DNA of 64,000 nt, taken from positions 505,923,176 through 505,987,175 of the forward strand of contig CM057347.1 of assembly GCA_030015575.1 (NCBI GenBank), given 5' to 3'. The notes under the pieces were generated by a model. The model did not search any database, had not been told where the DNA came from, and was given only the letters and a program-made list of their open reading frames with translations. Source of the stretch: Agapanthus africanus (lineage: Eukaryota; Streptophyta; Magnoliopsida; Asparagales; Amaryllidaceae). Shown piece after piece: positions 34,172 to 43,651 of the stretch. Both the position numbers and the translations under genes were made by a program. Position 1 is the first letter of the stretch. Every line of letters begins with the position of its first letter.

Positions 34172-35419
34172 AAAGAAGTCTTTATAGACTACTTCAAATC
34201 CCGTCGAACGCCTGAAGATGCATCCTCAAGACATCAGCTCATGAAACGAGCTCTGTCTTTCGCCTTCGTCAATGATACTCTGTACAAGAGATCGTTCAAC
34301 TCTCTATGGCTAAGATGCCCGGGGCCGGAAGAAGCAAAGGGAGTCATCCAAGAAACTCACGATGGACTCTGCGGTTCTCATCAAGCCGGGCCAAAAATGA
34401 AACTAAAGATCAAAAGGATGGGCTACTATTGGCCCACGATGATCTAAGACTACCTCGAATACGCGAAGCGGTGCCATTCATGCCAGATTCACGGGGACTT
34501 TATCCACCAGCATCCAAATCCGCTACATCCGACTGTAGCTAGCTGGCCATTCGAAATGTGGGGAACTGACATAATCAGGCCTATCGAACCAGCATCATCC
34601 AGAGGACATCGGTTCATATTGGCAACAACTGATTATTTCTCCAAGTGGGCAGAAGCAGTACCACTAAGAGAAGTAAAGACGGAGAACATCTTCCATTTCT
34701 TCAAGACACACGTCATTTATCGGTTCGGCACTCTGCGACGGATTATCTCCGATAACGGGCCAGCCTATAGAATCCACAAGATCAGCCTCTTCGCACAACA
34801 GTATAACATAGACTGGTGATACTCTTCGGTCTATAATCCCCGAGCTAACGGTCTAGCTGAGGCTTTCAACAAGACCTTGACGAAGATCGTGAAAAAGACG
34901 GTGTCTCGAAATAAGAAGGACTGGCATGAGAGACTGCATGAAGCTCTCTGGGCGTATCGAACTACGTTCAAAACGGCCACGAACACAACACCGTATGCAT
35001 TCGTATTCAGCACAGAAGCAGTACTCCCCTTCGAGATAGAGTTACCCTCTCTACGAGTGGCAGTTCATTACGAGCTAACGGATGAAGAGAATGCTCACCT
35101 TCGGCTTGAGGAGCTCGACGTCCTTGATAAAACCCGGCTCATGGCGCAACAAAACCTGGAGGCTTACAAAGCAAAGATGACACACTCATACGAGAGACTG
35201 ACTAGGCCGAGAACATTCCGCCAAGGCGAACTCGTGCTTGTGGTCAAGAGACCTATGATCCCCAATCGTGCTAAACGGGGAAAATTCGAGCCGAACTATG
35301 AAGGCCCGTACATCATAGACAAAGTTTACCAGGGTGGAGCCTATCTACTCATGGACATGCATGGTGAAAGACCTTTCCAGCCAATAAACGGTCGATTCCT
35401 GAAAAAACACTACGCCTGA
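34172..35419 (+). pseudogene. Integrase of the Tat-type element
   Basis: The zinc-binding part (ETHDGLCGSH, then RCHSCQIH) is followed by the core with Asp in WGTDIIRP, Asp in IISDNGPAY and Glu in GLAEAFNKTL. C-terminal landmarks are LWAYRTTFKTATNTTPY and YEGPYIIDKVYQGGAY, ending at TGA 35417-35419. Stops at 34169-34171, 34445-34447 and 34817-34819 are all in phase. No chromodomain follows, as expected outside the chromovirus branch. Confidence 0.88.
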
Positions 35420-35507
35420 CGAATCACGGCCTAGGTCAACGATAGATGACGACGCCTATGTCCGCTCGCTATTTTCCTAAGCCCAAACTCTATAAGTAGT
35501 AGCCGGC

Positions 35508-37351
35508 TGATTAGTCGAAAATATTGCATATTTGAGCCGGCAATTTCCTCATCATTTGCATTCATATAGAAGTGTTCGGTATCCGTATTTCACATATTAG
35601 CAAATCTATCACAGATTATCAGATTATATGTATTAGACCTTAAAACCGGCATTTCTAGGGAAATTGACTGCATTACATAACATGGCATATTTTCTATATA
35701 TCGCAACCCATGTTTCGAAGTCTGTACAGGAAAAGGAGAAGCTCGCTCAACGTTACACCGCTCAAAAGTTACATCAACTCACTAACTTCAAATCTGGTAT
35801 CAATCCAAAGGAGCAATCACAAATCAATATATCAGAAGAAGCCCTAAAATACAGTACGAGGCCACACCAGAAGACCCAAAGTCCAAGCTCATCAAAGAGC
35901 CGCGGATCCGCGGCAATGGCTTGCTTGTGCCGCGGATCCGCGGTGGGCCCAGGGAATCAGCTCCTAAAATTTAGTCCAAAATGCTTCACTCAGGGCCCAC
36001 ACTCCAGAAAAACATCTCAGTTTCCAGAAGACTCCAGGGGTTTCTGCCAGATCAGCAAACAAGGGTTTCCAAGCCTAATTAAACCTAGCTTAAACCCTAA
36101 GCTAGCTCCTAACAAACTATCTTCTAGAAGACTCAACAAACTTTTGGAGGGAACTACCATTTCAAACCTAAACCTAGGGTTTGGGAGTTCTATAAATAAG
36201 ACCCTAGACTCAAGGAAAGGGAGGATCATATATCATACATCCAAGAGAGGGTGTGATTCATTTTAGTTCATTTTTTAGCCAATCTCCTTCTTCATCTCCT
36301 TCCTCCACAAGTCTAGTGAGAGGGCTTGTGTGAAACCCTAAATTCCAATCAAAAAGCCAAGATCCCGAGTACCCATCAAGCAAGAAGCCTTGCAACCTTT
36401 TATGAGCCGAGCCGATCTTCAACGGAGCAAGTGGTCAAAGCCGATCCGCGACTCACGGAGCCGAGCGACGCCAATTCAACAACTTAGATTCTTCCTCTTG
36501 TAGTTCTTGAGCGATTGTAATCAAAGTGTTGATATAAATAAAAGGTGATATTCTTTTATCTTGTTTTCTTTAAATTCTTGCATCATGAATCAATCTAAAA
36601 TTCTAGTTATAATTCTTGTTGTGATGTTTGAGTAATACTCCGCTCGTCGAGGAGTCGAGACGATCAATAGAATGATGTTGTAATATATCTGAAAACGATT
36701 CTTGATTCCTACGAGTTTTGTAAACCCTAGCAAGTTCAAGAATCGACGACCCATTTTGTTGCGATGCTTTCTTGATTGATATCGCTCGAAATTGGGAAGT
36801 TACGATCGTTTCTTGAAAATTGCTAGAGGCTAGAGTGTGAATGATATCGACGAAACAACAAGGGTTAAAAGATGAAACCCTAGTTTCATCAAGAAAGCCC
36901 TAACTCTCGTCGATCATCATCGATCTAGTATCAATCCTTCGAAGGACAAGAACACGTTATCTTTAGATTACATCACGTCTGTCGATCCTATCGATTCCTA
37001 CGAGCCTCTTTTAGATTCTTGACTGTTGATTGGAAATATCATCGATACACCGATTCTTGATTGTTTAACATTTTCTTGATTCTTGAATAGAATAGTGACA
37101 CTTGAAAATCAAAATTCTTGAATCATGTTTTCGTTTATCTTAGCTTAACTTTTCAATTCAAGCATATCATAATACAAACGAATCGTGCAATCCCTGTGGA
37201 CGATCCGCACTCATTCATGAACTACAATTGACACCGTAGTTTGATTGCGGTCAAATAATTTTTGGTTGTGATTCTATACATTCTAATTACCGACACAAAG
37301 AAACTCATTCGCTTTGTTCGATTTACACAAACAAGAATTCTTTTACAATCA
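35508..37351 (+). repeat. 5' LTR of the Athila-like element
   Basis: About six differences from the 3' LTR by eye, which means a recent insertion. A TATA box (TATAAATA) lies at 36191-36198. Two perfect CCGCGGATCCGCGG palindromes lie at 35900-35913 and 35930-35943. A 200-codon open frame (35664-36266) recurs in the other LTR and has no recognisable domain. Confidence 0.93.
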
Positions 37352-37354
37352 AAA

Positions 37355-37372
37355 TGGCGCCGTTGCCGGGGA
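37355..37372 (+). other. Primer binding site of the Athila-like element
   Basis: TGGCGCCGTTGCCGGGGA, 3 nt after the LTR end. This is the site typical of Athila and related plant elements, usually given as complementary to tRNA-Asp. Confidence 0.88.
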
Positions 37373-38457
37373 TCGCGCGCTAATTCGTTTCATATTATAG
37401 TTTGAATTGAAAGAATTATTCCATTGTTGTTTTTGAGATCAAAATTCGTGCAAACCCTAAACGATTTGCTGTTGTTCATTGCAAGGAAAACTGGAGCTGT
37501 TTGGAAATTGAAGAAAATTTTTGGAAAATACCAGAGAGCTGAGGGAGTCTACAGAGACTCTCTGAAGAAATTTGGTGGGGTGATCTCATCAACAGACCGC
37601 GTTTCCGCGGTGGGAGTGCCCAAGTGCGGCGGTTCCGTGGCTGGGTAGGGGCTTCTCTCTGCCAAATTGCTTCAGGTAACTTCTTACTCTCTCCTCTCTC
37701 CTCTTTTAGCTCCAACTAACACTTTGCTGCAGGATTCTTTGCAAATAATCGCAGCACCGCAAAAGCAAAATTAAATTTGTGCATGATTTTGATTTCTTGG
37801 TTGTTTGCATTCTAAATACGGAATTTAAGGGGCACGGCCAAATCCAAATTAGGTGGGGATTTCATTACCCTTCCTAGGCCCCGAAAATCGCAAAACTTGC
37901 ATCCGCATTGACCCACATTAACTAAAAGAAATCTAGAGAAGACTCTAAGGACTGTCGCGCTCAATTAGGACAAGAGAAGGCCGTAGGTAATTCATTGCTT
38001 ATCCGCGTTTTCTTGTGGTGCCTAAGGCGAGTGTGTCTAAGGCTAGTGGTTTTTAATTAGGCCCACTACTTACGTAGTGGAGTACCTTCCCACTTACCTG
38101 GCACTTATCCGGCCACAGGGGGACAAAGAGGCAGTGGAGGATTCTATCCTGCGACTTGTCTTTTGGCAGTTAGGAGCGGTCTAGAGCCGGACCTAGGTGA
38201 CTACTAGATTCTAGGGTTGTGTGCTGCATTTGTTTTGTCGCATCATTTTTTCAAAAATCCGTCCCTTTTTCAAAAGCAAACACCACATTCATTACCCCTA
38301 ATTATAAGTCAACGCTGCCACTTGTACTAACCCTTTTTAGTACAAGATAGGCTGGACACGGGATTCTAGTGCCCGTTTAGTCCGCGTACCCTTTATCGAC
38401 TCCGAAGTCGATATTTCTCCATTTACCTTTCCTTTACCCACTATCACACCCACACCG
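37373..38457 (+). other. Long gag leader of the Athila-like element
   Basis: About 1.1 kb between primer site and gag ATG, with no convincing gene. It contains a GC-rich segment with CGCGTTTCCGCGG (37598-37610). A long leader is usual in Athila elements. Several short upstream ATGs are present. Confidence 0.7.
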
Positions 38458-40143
38458 ATGGATCCGAATCCATCAAACTTCTTTAACCCTAATCTGCCGC
38501 CGTCCGTTGGTGCGCAGAATCCACCCCACATCTCTCTCCAGGAGAGGTGCTACCCTATTCGAGGTCCTCTTTCGACCTGCTTATCCACACCATCAGCCAA
38601 TGGGGATAACTTTGAGATTAAGCCCCAGTATATCAATCTTTTACCCAAATTCCACGGACTCGAGACTGAGGACGCTTACATTTTCATTACCAAATTTGAA
38701 AACGTATGCGCAATGATGGGTACGTCACAACTTTCAGTGGATGCGATGCGTCTACGACTTCTTCCATTTACTTTGTGCGATATAGCCGAGAAGTGGCTAT
38801 ATAACACTACCGCACACTCTATTACGAATTAGGAAGAATTCGTCGCTGCATTCCTTAAGAAATTTTACCCAATCCAAAAGACAGCTCGAATCCGTAGCGA
38901 ACTGAATCAATTTGCCCAGCTCCCTGCTGAACCATTTTCAAAATGCTTTGAACGTTTCAAGGATCTATTGGTTCAGTGTCCTCATCACGGCATCCCGAGA
39001 TGGGAATTGTGCCGAATCATTTATGAGGGCATTAACCCAAGCACCAAACAGAGCCTTGAAAATATGTGTCAAGGTACTTTTATGAGCAAAGATGATGGGG
39101 AAGCTTGGAAGTACTTAGAAGAGTTCGCTGAAAAATCACTACAGTGGGAGAGTGGAACCCAACCATTGAATAGGGGTGGCGTACACCAAATAGATGTGTC
39201 CATAGGTGTTCGAGCTGAAATGGCAGCAATGCAAAAGAAGCTCGACGCTATGGAACACAAATTTGCAGCAGCCTCCCTAAACCCAGTGTCACTTCCCAAA
39301 ACTGTTTGTGGGTGTTGTTCTGATCCGTCTCATTTAACGGAAGAATGTCCATTAAACTCTGCGTTTCAAGGTCACGAGCATTCTAATGCCGCATTTCAAA
39401 AACCTCGAAACGATCCATATTCTTCCACGTACAATCAGGGTTGGAGGAATCACCCGAATTTCGCTTGGAACCAAAACCAATCTCAAAACACGGTTCCAAA
39501 CACGAATCAATTTCAAAAGGCTCTTCCTCCACCACAACAGCAACCCCTTCAACTCACTCAGCACCCCTATCATTCACAAAATTTCCAAAACCAGGGCAAC
39601 ACTCCTGCACAGTCTAATCCTATGCAGTCATGTTCTGACGAGTTCTCTCAATTCACTCAAACCATGAAATCACTTTTGTCAAATTTCATAGAGGTTTCGA
39701 CTGAGGTTAGATCTTCCGTCAGTGAGATAAAAAAAAACTCAGCGTCCCAAGCTGAGAGTATCAAATCGATGGAAGCTGAAATCGCACGCGTAAAAACCGA
39801 AATGAGTGCGAGAGAAAAAGGGAAACTTCCCTCTCAACCCCTACAGAATCCTGGGCATTACAATGTAAATGCCGTCACAACGTTGAGATCGGGAAGAGTG
39901 CTGAACAATCATGTTGGGGAAGGTATTGATGATACTGAAAATCATATCAACACCCCGGCTGAGACCTTTCCACACACACACACTTCTCCTTCTGATCCTT
40001 CTTCTTCTACCACACCACTTTCTCGCGAGCCTATTCTCCATTTCCCACTAGGCTCGACACCTTCTTCCAACCCTTATAGTTCTCCACAGACGGTCCCCAC
40101 ACCTCTTTTGGGACCACGTCTACCCCTCTTCCTTCTCCTGTGA
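38458..40143 (+). pseudogene. gag of the Athila-like element (one internal stop)
   Basis: Starts at ATG 38458 (MDPNPSNFFNPNLPPSVG). Capsid region includes LPKFHGLETEDAYIFITKFE, LRLLPFTLCDIAEKWLYN and CPHHGIPRWELCRIIYEGI. A TAG at 38830-38832 falls where Athila gags usually have Trp (SIT-W-EF), and the frame continues in phase. A CCHC zinc knuckle (CGCCSDPSHLTEEC) lies at about codons 284-297, followed by an Asn/Gln/Pro-rich tail and a coiled-coil-like stretch (EIKKNSASQAESIKSMEAEI). One substitution separates it from an intact 561-codon gag. Confidence 0.85.
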
Positions 40144-41069
40144 TGGACCCTGCGCTTATTGCGAAAGCTCCTTACCCGAACCGGTTAAGGGCTAATAGAA
40201 CGAGTCCTCATATGGAGAAAATTTTAGAAATGTTCAAACAGGTTAACATCAATATCCCTCTCCTAGATGCTATTCAGCAAGTCCCCGCTTATGCGAAAAT
40301 TCTTAAGGACTTGTGCACTAGGAAGAGGAAGACTCAAGTGCCGAAGAAGGTCTTCATGTCTAATAATATCAGCACTGCTTTTATACCCCAGCTTCCAAAG
40401 AAAAGAAAGGACCCAGGATGTCCTACAATATCGATTTCGATTGGGGGTAAAAACATAAATCGTGCTCTTTTAGACCTTGGCGCAAGTGTTAACCTGCTCC
40501 CTTATTCTGTCTATGAGCAATTAGGGATTGGAGAGCTGAAACCTGCTCACTGCACTCTCCAAATGGCAGACCGATCTATCACCAAACCAAGGGGTGAATT
40601 AGAGGATGTGTTGATAAAGGTCGGGGAATTTGTTTTCCCTGTAGACTTCATTGTGCTCGACACACATCCTGTAGCAAACCCCCGGGGCCAAATTCCGGTG
40701 ATTCTAGGTCGTCCTTTCCTTGCCACTTCCAACGCTGTTATAAACTGTAGAAACGGTTCAATGAATTTATCATTTGGAAATATGACCATTGAACTAAATA
40801 TCTACAAAGTTGTAAGTCAGCCATCAGAACCCTCTGCTCATATTTTAAATGTGTGCTCTGTCCATGAGATCGCTCCCGATAGTTGTGGAGCCGAGGAACT
40901 TGCTTTACTGATATCGATGACATCACCACATCTCTGTTTGATTTCACACATGATCTTAGTGAGGACACTTTCTCTACACTTGAGTCCTGCACTTCTGACT
41001 TTTCTCCACCCGAGTCTGTATCTTTCACAGGCTCTGAGCTTCTTTGTAGATCCAAAAATCACTCAATGA
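40143..41069 (+). CDS. Protease region of the Athila-like polyprotein
   Basis: Opens in a different phase from gag, overlapping its stop. MEKILEMFKQVNINIPLLDA and VPAYAKILKDL are the usual Athila linker. The retropepsin active site reads NRALLDLGASVNLLPYSVYE (Asp-Leu-Gly-Ala, as in the lineage), and ILGRPFLATSNAVI is the protease end. The frame closes at 41069 after the RT phase has opened at 40883. Whether a frameshift is programmed or a mutation cannot be told from one copy. Confidence 0.75.
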   Translation: MDPALIAKAPYPNRLRANRTSPHMEKILEMFKQVNINIPLLDAIQQVPAYAKILKDLCTRKRKTQVPKKVFMSNNISTAFIPQLPKKRKDPGCPTISISIGGKNINRALLDLGASVNLLPYSVYEQLGIGELKPAHCTLQMADRSITKPRGELEDVLIKVGEFVFPVDFIVLDTHPVANPRGQIPVILGRPFLATSNAVINCRNGSMNLSFGNMTIELNIYKVVSQPSEPSAHILNVCSVHEIAPDSCGAEELALLISMTSPHLCLISHMILVRTLSLHLSPALLTFLHPSLYLSQALSFFVDPKITQ

Positions 41070-41539
41070 TCCCTCCTTCTATCATTTCTCCACCCGAGTT
41101 AGATCTCAAAATTTTACCTTCTCACCTTAAATATGCATATCTAGATGAGAATGAGTCTTTACCGGTTATCATATCCGCTTCTCTTGCATCAGAGCAAGAG
41201 AATGCCCTTTTATCGGTATTGAGATCTAACAAAGAGGCGTTTGGTTGGAGTATGGCGGACATCAAAGGGATTAGTCCCTTGATAGTTGAACATCATATAC
41301 ATGTGATGGATGATGCCAGACCGACCCGAGAACCACAGAGACGGTTGAATCCCGTCATGAAGGAGGCGGTCATGAAAGAGATCGTCAAATGCTTAGATAA
41401 TGGTATTATATACCCCATCTCCGATAGCCAGTGGGTGAGTCCTATACATGTCGTTCCTAAGAAATCCGGCATCATAGTTATAACCAATGAGGCGAATGAG
41501 TTGATTCAGACACGCGCCCAAACTGGGTGGCGTGTATGT
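40883..41539 (+). pseudogene. N-terminal RT of the Athila-like element, cut by insertion
   Basis: RT linker and fingers: ENALLSVLRSNKEAFGWSMA, KGISPLIVEHHIHV, RRLNPVMKEAVMKEIVKCLD and WVSPIHVVPKKSG. It stops at 41539 where the gag-only element begins. The TATGT target duplication is part of the codons for Arg-Val-Cys, and the frame resumes in register at 51107. The insertion separates fingers from palm. Confidence 0.85.
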
Positions 41540-42159
41540 TGTTGGGGTAAAAATTTACACCCCGGTTGACCGAGTCAAAGTCAAGGTCAACCCCAAGCCA
41601 GGTGGGCCCAAGCCCAGGTCAAGTGGGCCCATGCCCAGGTCGAGTCCGAAACATGAAGCGGCCGACCCTCTCCATGCCAAAAATGAAATCATGTAACAAA
41701 TAATTTTTATGTAATTTTTGTGCATGAATGTAAACAAAATGGGCACAAAGCCAATATTTTGTAAGCCCATGGCTTATGTGCAAAAATGAAATGGCACATG
41801 AGCCATGAGATGGCTAAAATGCCATTTTTGTAAAGCCCAAGGGGCTATATGTAAATATGTAAGCCTATATAAGGCAACATGATGATGAATAGAAGAAGAC
41901 TTTTTTCATTCCCTCAAAAACTAGGGTTTGTTCCTCCACTCTCTCTTCTTCAAGTTCTTCCTCTTCCTTTTTATTTTCTAAATAAATCAAGAGCTTAGCT
42001 CTCTCTTTTTTAAAAACTAAATAAAGTTTTACCATAAACCCATCTCCAAAAACTCCATCAAGAGAAGAAAAGGGTCTCTTTTTTTTATCATCCAAGATCT
42101 AGATCTTGGAGTTTCAAGAGAATCTATTTTGAGTTTCTTCTCAAAGGAGAAAAGAGAAA

Positions 42160-42562
42160 ATCTTTTGGAGTTCAACTCCATAAATAAAATTCTTTTGGAG
42201 TTCAACTCCACTGCAGAAATTCTTTTGGAGTTTAACTCCCCCAAAAAAAATACTTTTTTGGGGGAGTTTAACTCCACATTATAATTTTTATAGCCATATA
42301 AAATTATTTTGGAGTTCAACTCCACTACAAAAATTCTTTTGGAGTTTAACTCCACAGTAAAAATCTTTTGGAGTTCAACTCCACAAATAAAGTTCCTTTG
42401 GAGTTCAACTCCACAAATAAAATTCTTTTGGAGTTTAACTCCACTACAGAAATTCTTTTGGAGTTTAACTCCACAAAAAAATACCTTTTTTGGGGGGGGG
42501 GGGTTTAACTCCACATTATAATTTTTATGGCCATATAAAATTCTTTTGGAGTTGAACTCCAC
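42160..42562. repeat. 12-copy ~30-bp array of GGAGTTYAACTCC dyads
   Basis: Each unit is TTTTGGAGTTCAACTCCA or TTTTGGAGTTTAACTCCA followed by ~13 bp of A-rich linker. The palindrome GGAGTT-AACTCC around one base is kept in nearly every unit, while linkers vary. The eleventh unit has lost its left arm to a G12 run (42488-42501 region). The 3' LTR copy is at 49757-50159. Located in the transcribed leader, downstream of the TATA box. Confidence 0.92.
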
Positions 42563-42623
42563 GTTAAAAATAAAAAAAATAAAAAAAAATAAATAAATAA
42601 AAAAAAATAAAAAAAAAAATTTG

Positions 42624-42893
42624 CGGTCACATGCTTTGCATGTGACCGGGTCACATGTTTAACATGTGACCCCCCTCACATGAAGGGTCACATGTTAAAC
42701 ATGTGACCCCCTCACATGAGGGGTCACATGGTAAACATGTGACCGGGTCACATGCAAAACATGTGACCCCCTCACATGAGGGGTCACATGTTAAACATGT
42801 GACCCCCTCACATGAGGGGTCACATGTTGAACATGTGACCGGGTCACATGCAAACCCCCTCACTTGAGGGGTCACATGTTAGCATATGATCCC
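42624..42893. repeat. Array of CACATG/CATGTG dyads
   Basis: About nine units such as GTCACATGTTAAACATGTGAC, linked by CCCCCTCACATGAGGG or CGG. Larger nested palindromes form because the linkers are dyads themselves (CCCCTCACATGAGGGG). The 3' LTR copy is at 50220-50489. Half-site and spacing resemble the CACGTG dyads of the Tat LTR, with CG replaced by CA or TG. Confidence 0.9.
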
Positions 42894-43514
42894 CATTTTT
42901 TTTAAAAAAAATAAATAAATAAAATAAAATAAAATAAATTCTCTTTCCTTCTTTCTTCCTTCTTTTTTTATTTAAAATAAAAATAAATAAATATTAAATA
43001 AATAAAAATAAATTATAAATAATATTTAAAAATTTAAAAAAAACATAATTATTTTCTTTTCTTCTTTTCTTTATTTAACCCCTTTTTCTATTTAAAAAAA
43101 TATTAAATAAATAAAAATAATATTTTTAAAATTAAAAAATATTTAAAAATTTATTTAAAAAAATAATAATTCTTCAAATATTTATTTACTTATTTATTTT
43201 CGTTTTTATATATAGAAAATATATATATATGTATATATCTCTCTTTACAAGTGGAACAAAACAAAAAAAAAATATACACACACCAACGCACCGCATATTG
43301 AGTTCGCACGACCAGTTTAACCCGTCAATCGGAGGTTCCTTCGCTCCAAATGCGAGGGGTAATTAACGGCAGCTTAGTCCGCGGCTGCCGGAGATTCGGA
43401 TCCCCACAATCAATAAACTCCGGCCTACCCTAGGCAGGGGGAATCTGTAGTACGCCTGACAAGCGCGCGCGTATTCCCATCTCAATGGGGTGACGAAAAA
43501 TACCCTACAGATTC

Positions 43515-43533
43515 TGGCACACCCGGTGGGACG
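43515..43533 (+). other. Primer binding site of the gag-only element
   Basis: TGGCACACCCGGTGGGACG, 5 nt after the LTR end (GATTC between), with two differences from the site at 28287. Confidence 0.75.
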
Positions 43534-43651
43534 AATCTCTCCTTCCATATTTCGGGTTAAGCGTTCATGCGAACTCAACCTATATACATGTCTATATTTA
43601 TACTGAAATAATGCTCTTTCATGCAGATTTTCAAGCAATCAACTTCCGACG

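Larger units (their letters stand above)
41540..43509 (+). repeat. 5' LTR of the gag-only element
   Basis: TATA box TATATAAG at 41866-41873. Downstream are a 12-copy dyad array (42160-42562), A-rich filler, a CACATG dyad array (42624-42893), a very AT-rich stretch (42895-43260), and a GC-rich end with a CGGCAGC/GCTGCCG hairpin (43367-43390). It differs from the 3' LTR by about five substitutions plus length changes in A and G runs. Confidence 0.93.

Noticed and set aside
35664..36266. 200-codon open frame repeated at 55172-55774
   Set aside because: Both copies are in the LTRs of the Athila-like element, cover the TATA box and have no recognisable domain.
42029..42562. 177-codon minus-strand open frame with VELNSKRI repeats
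   Set aside because: It is the translation of the palindrome array in the LTR, repeated in the other LTR.
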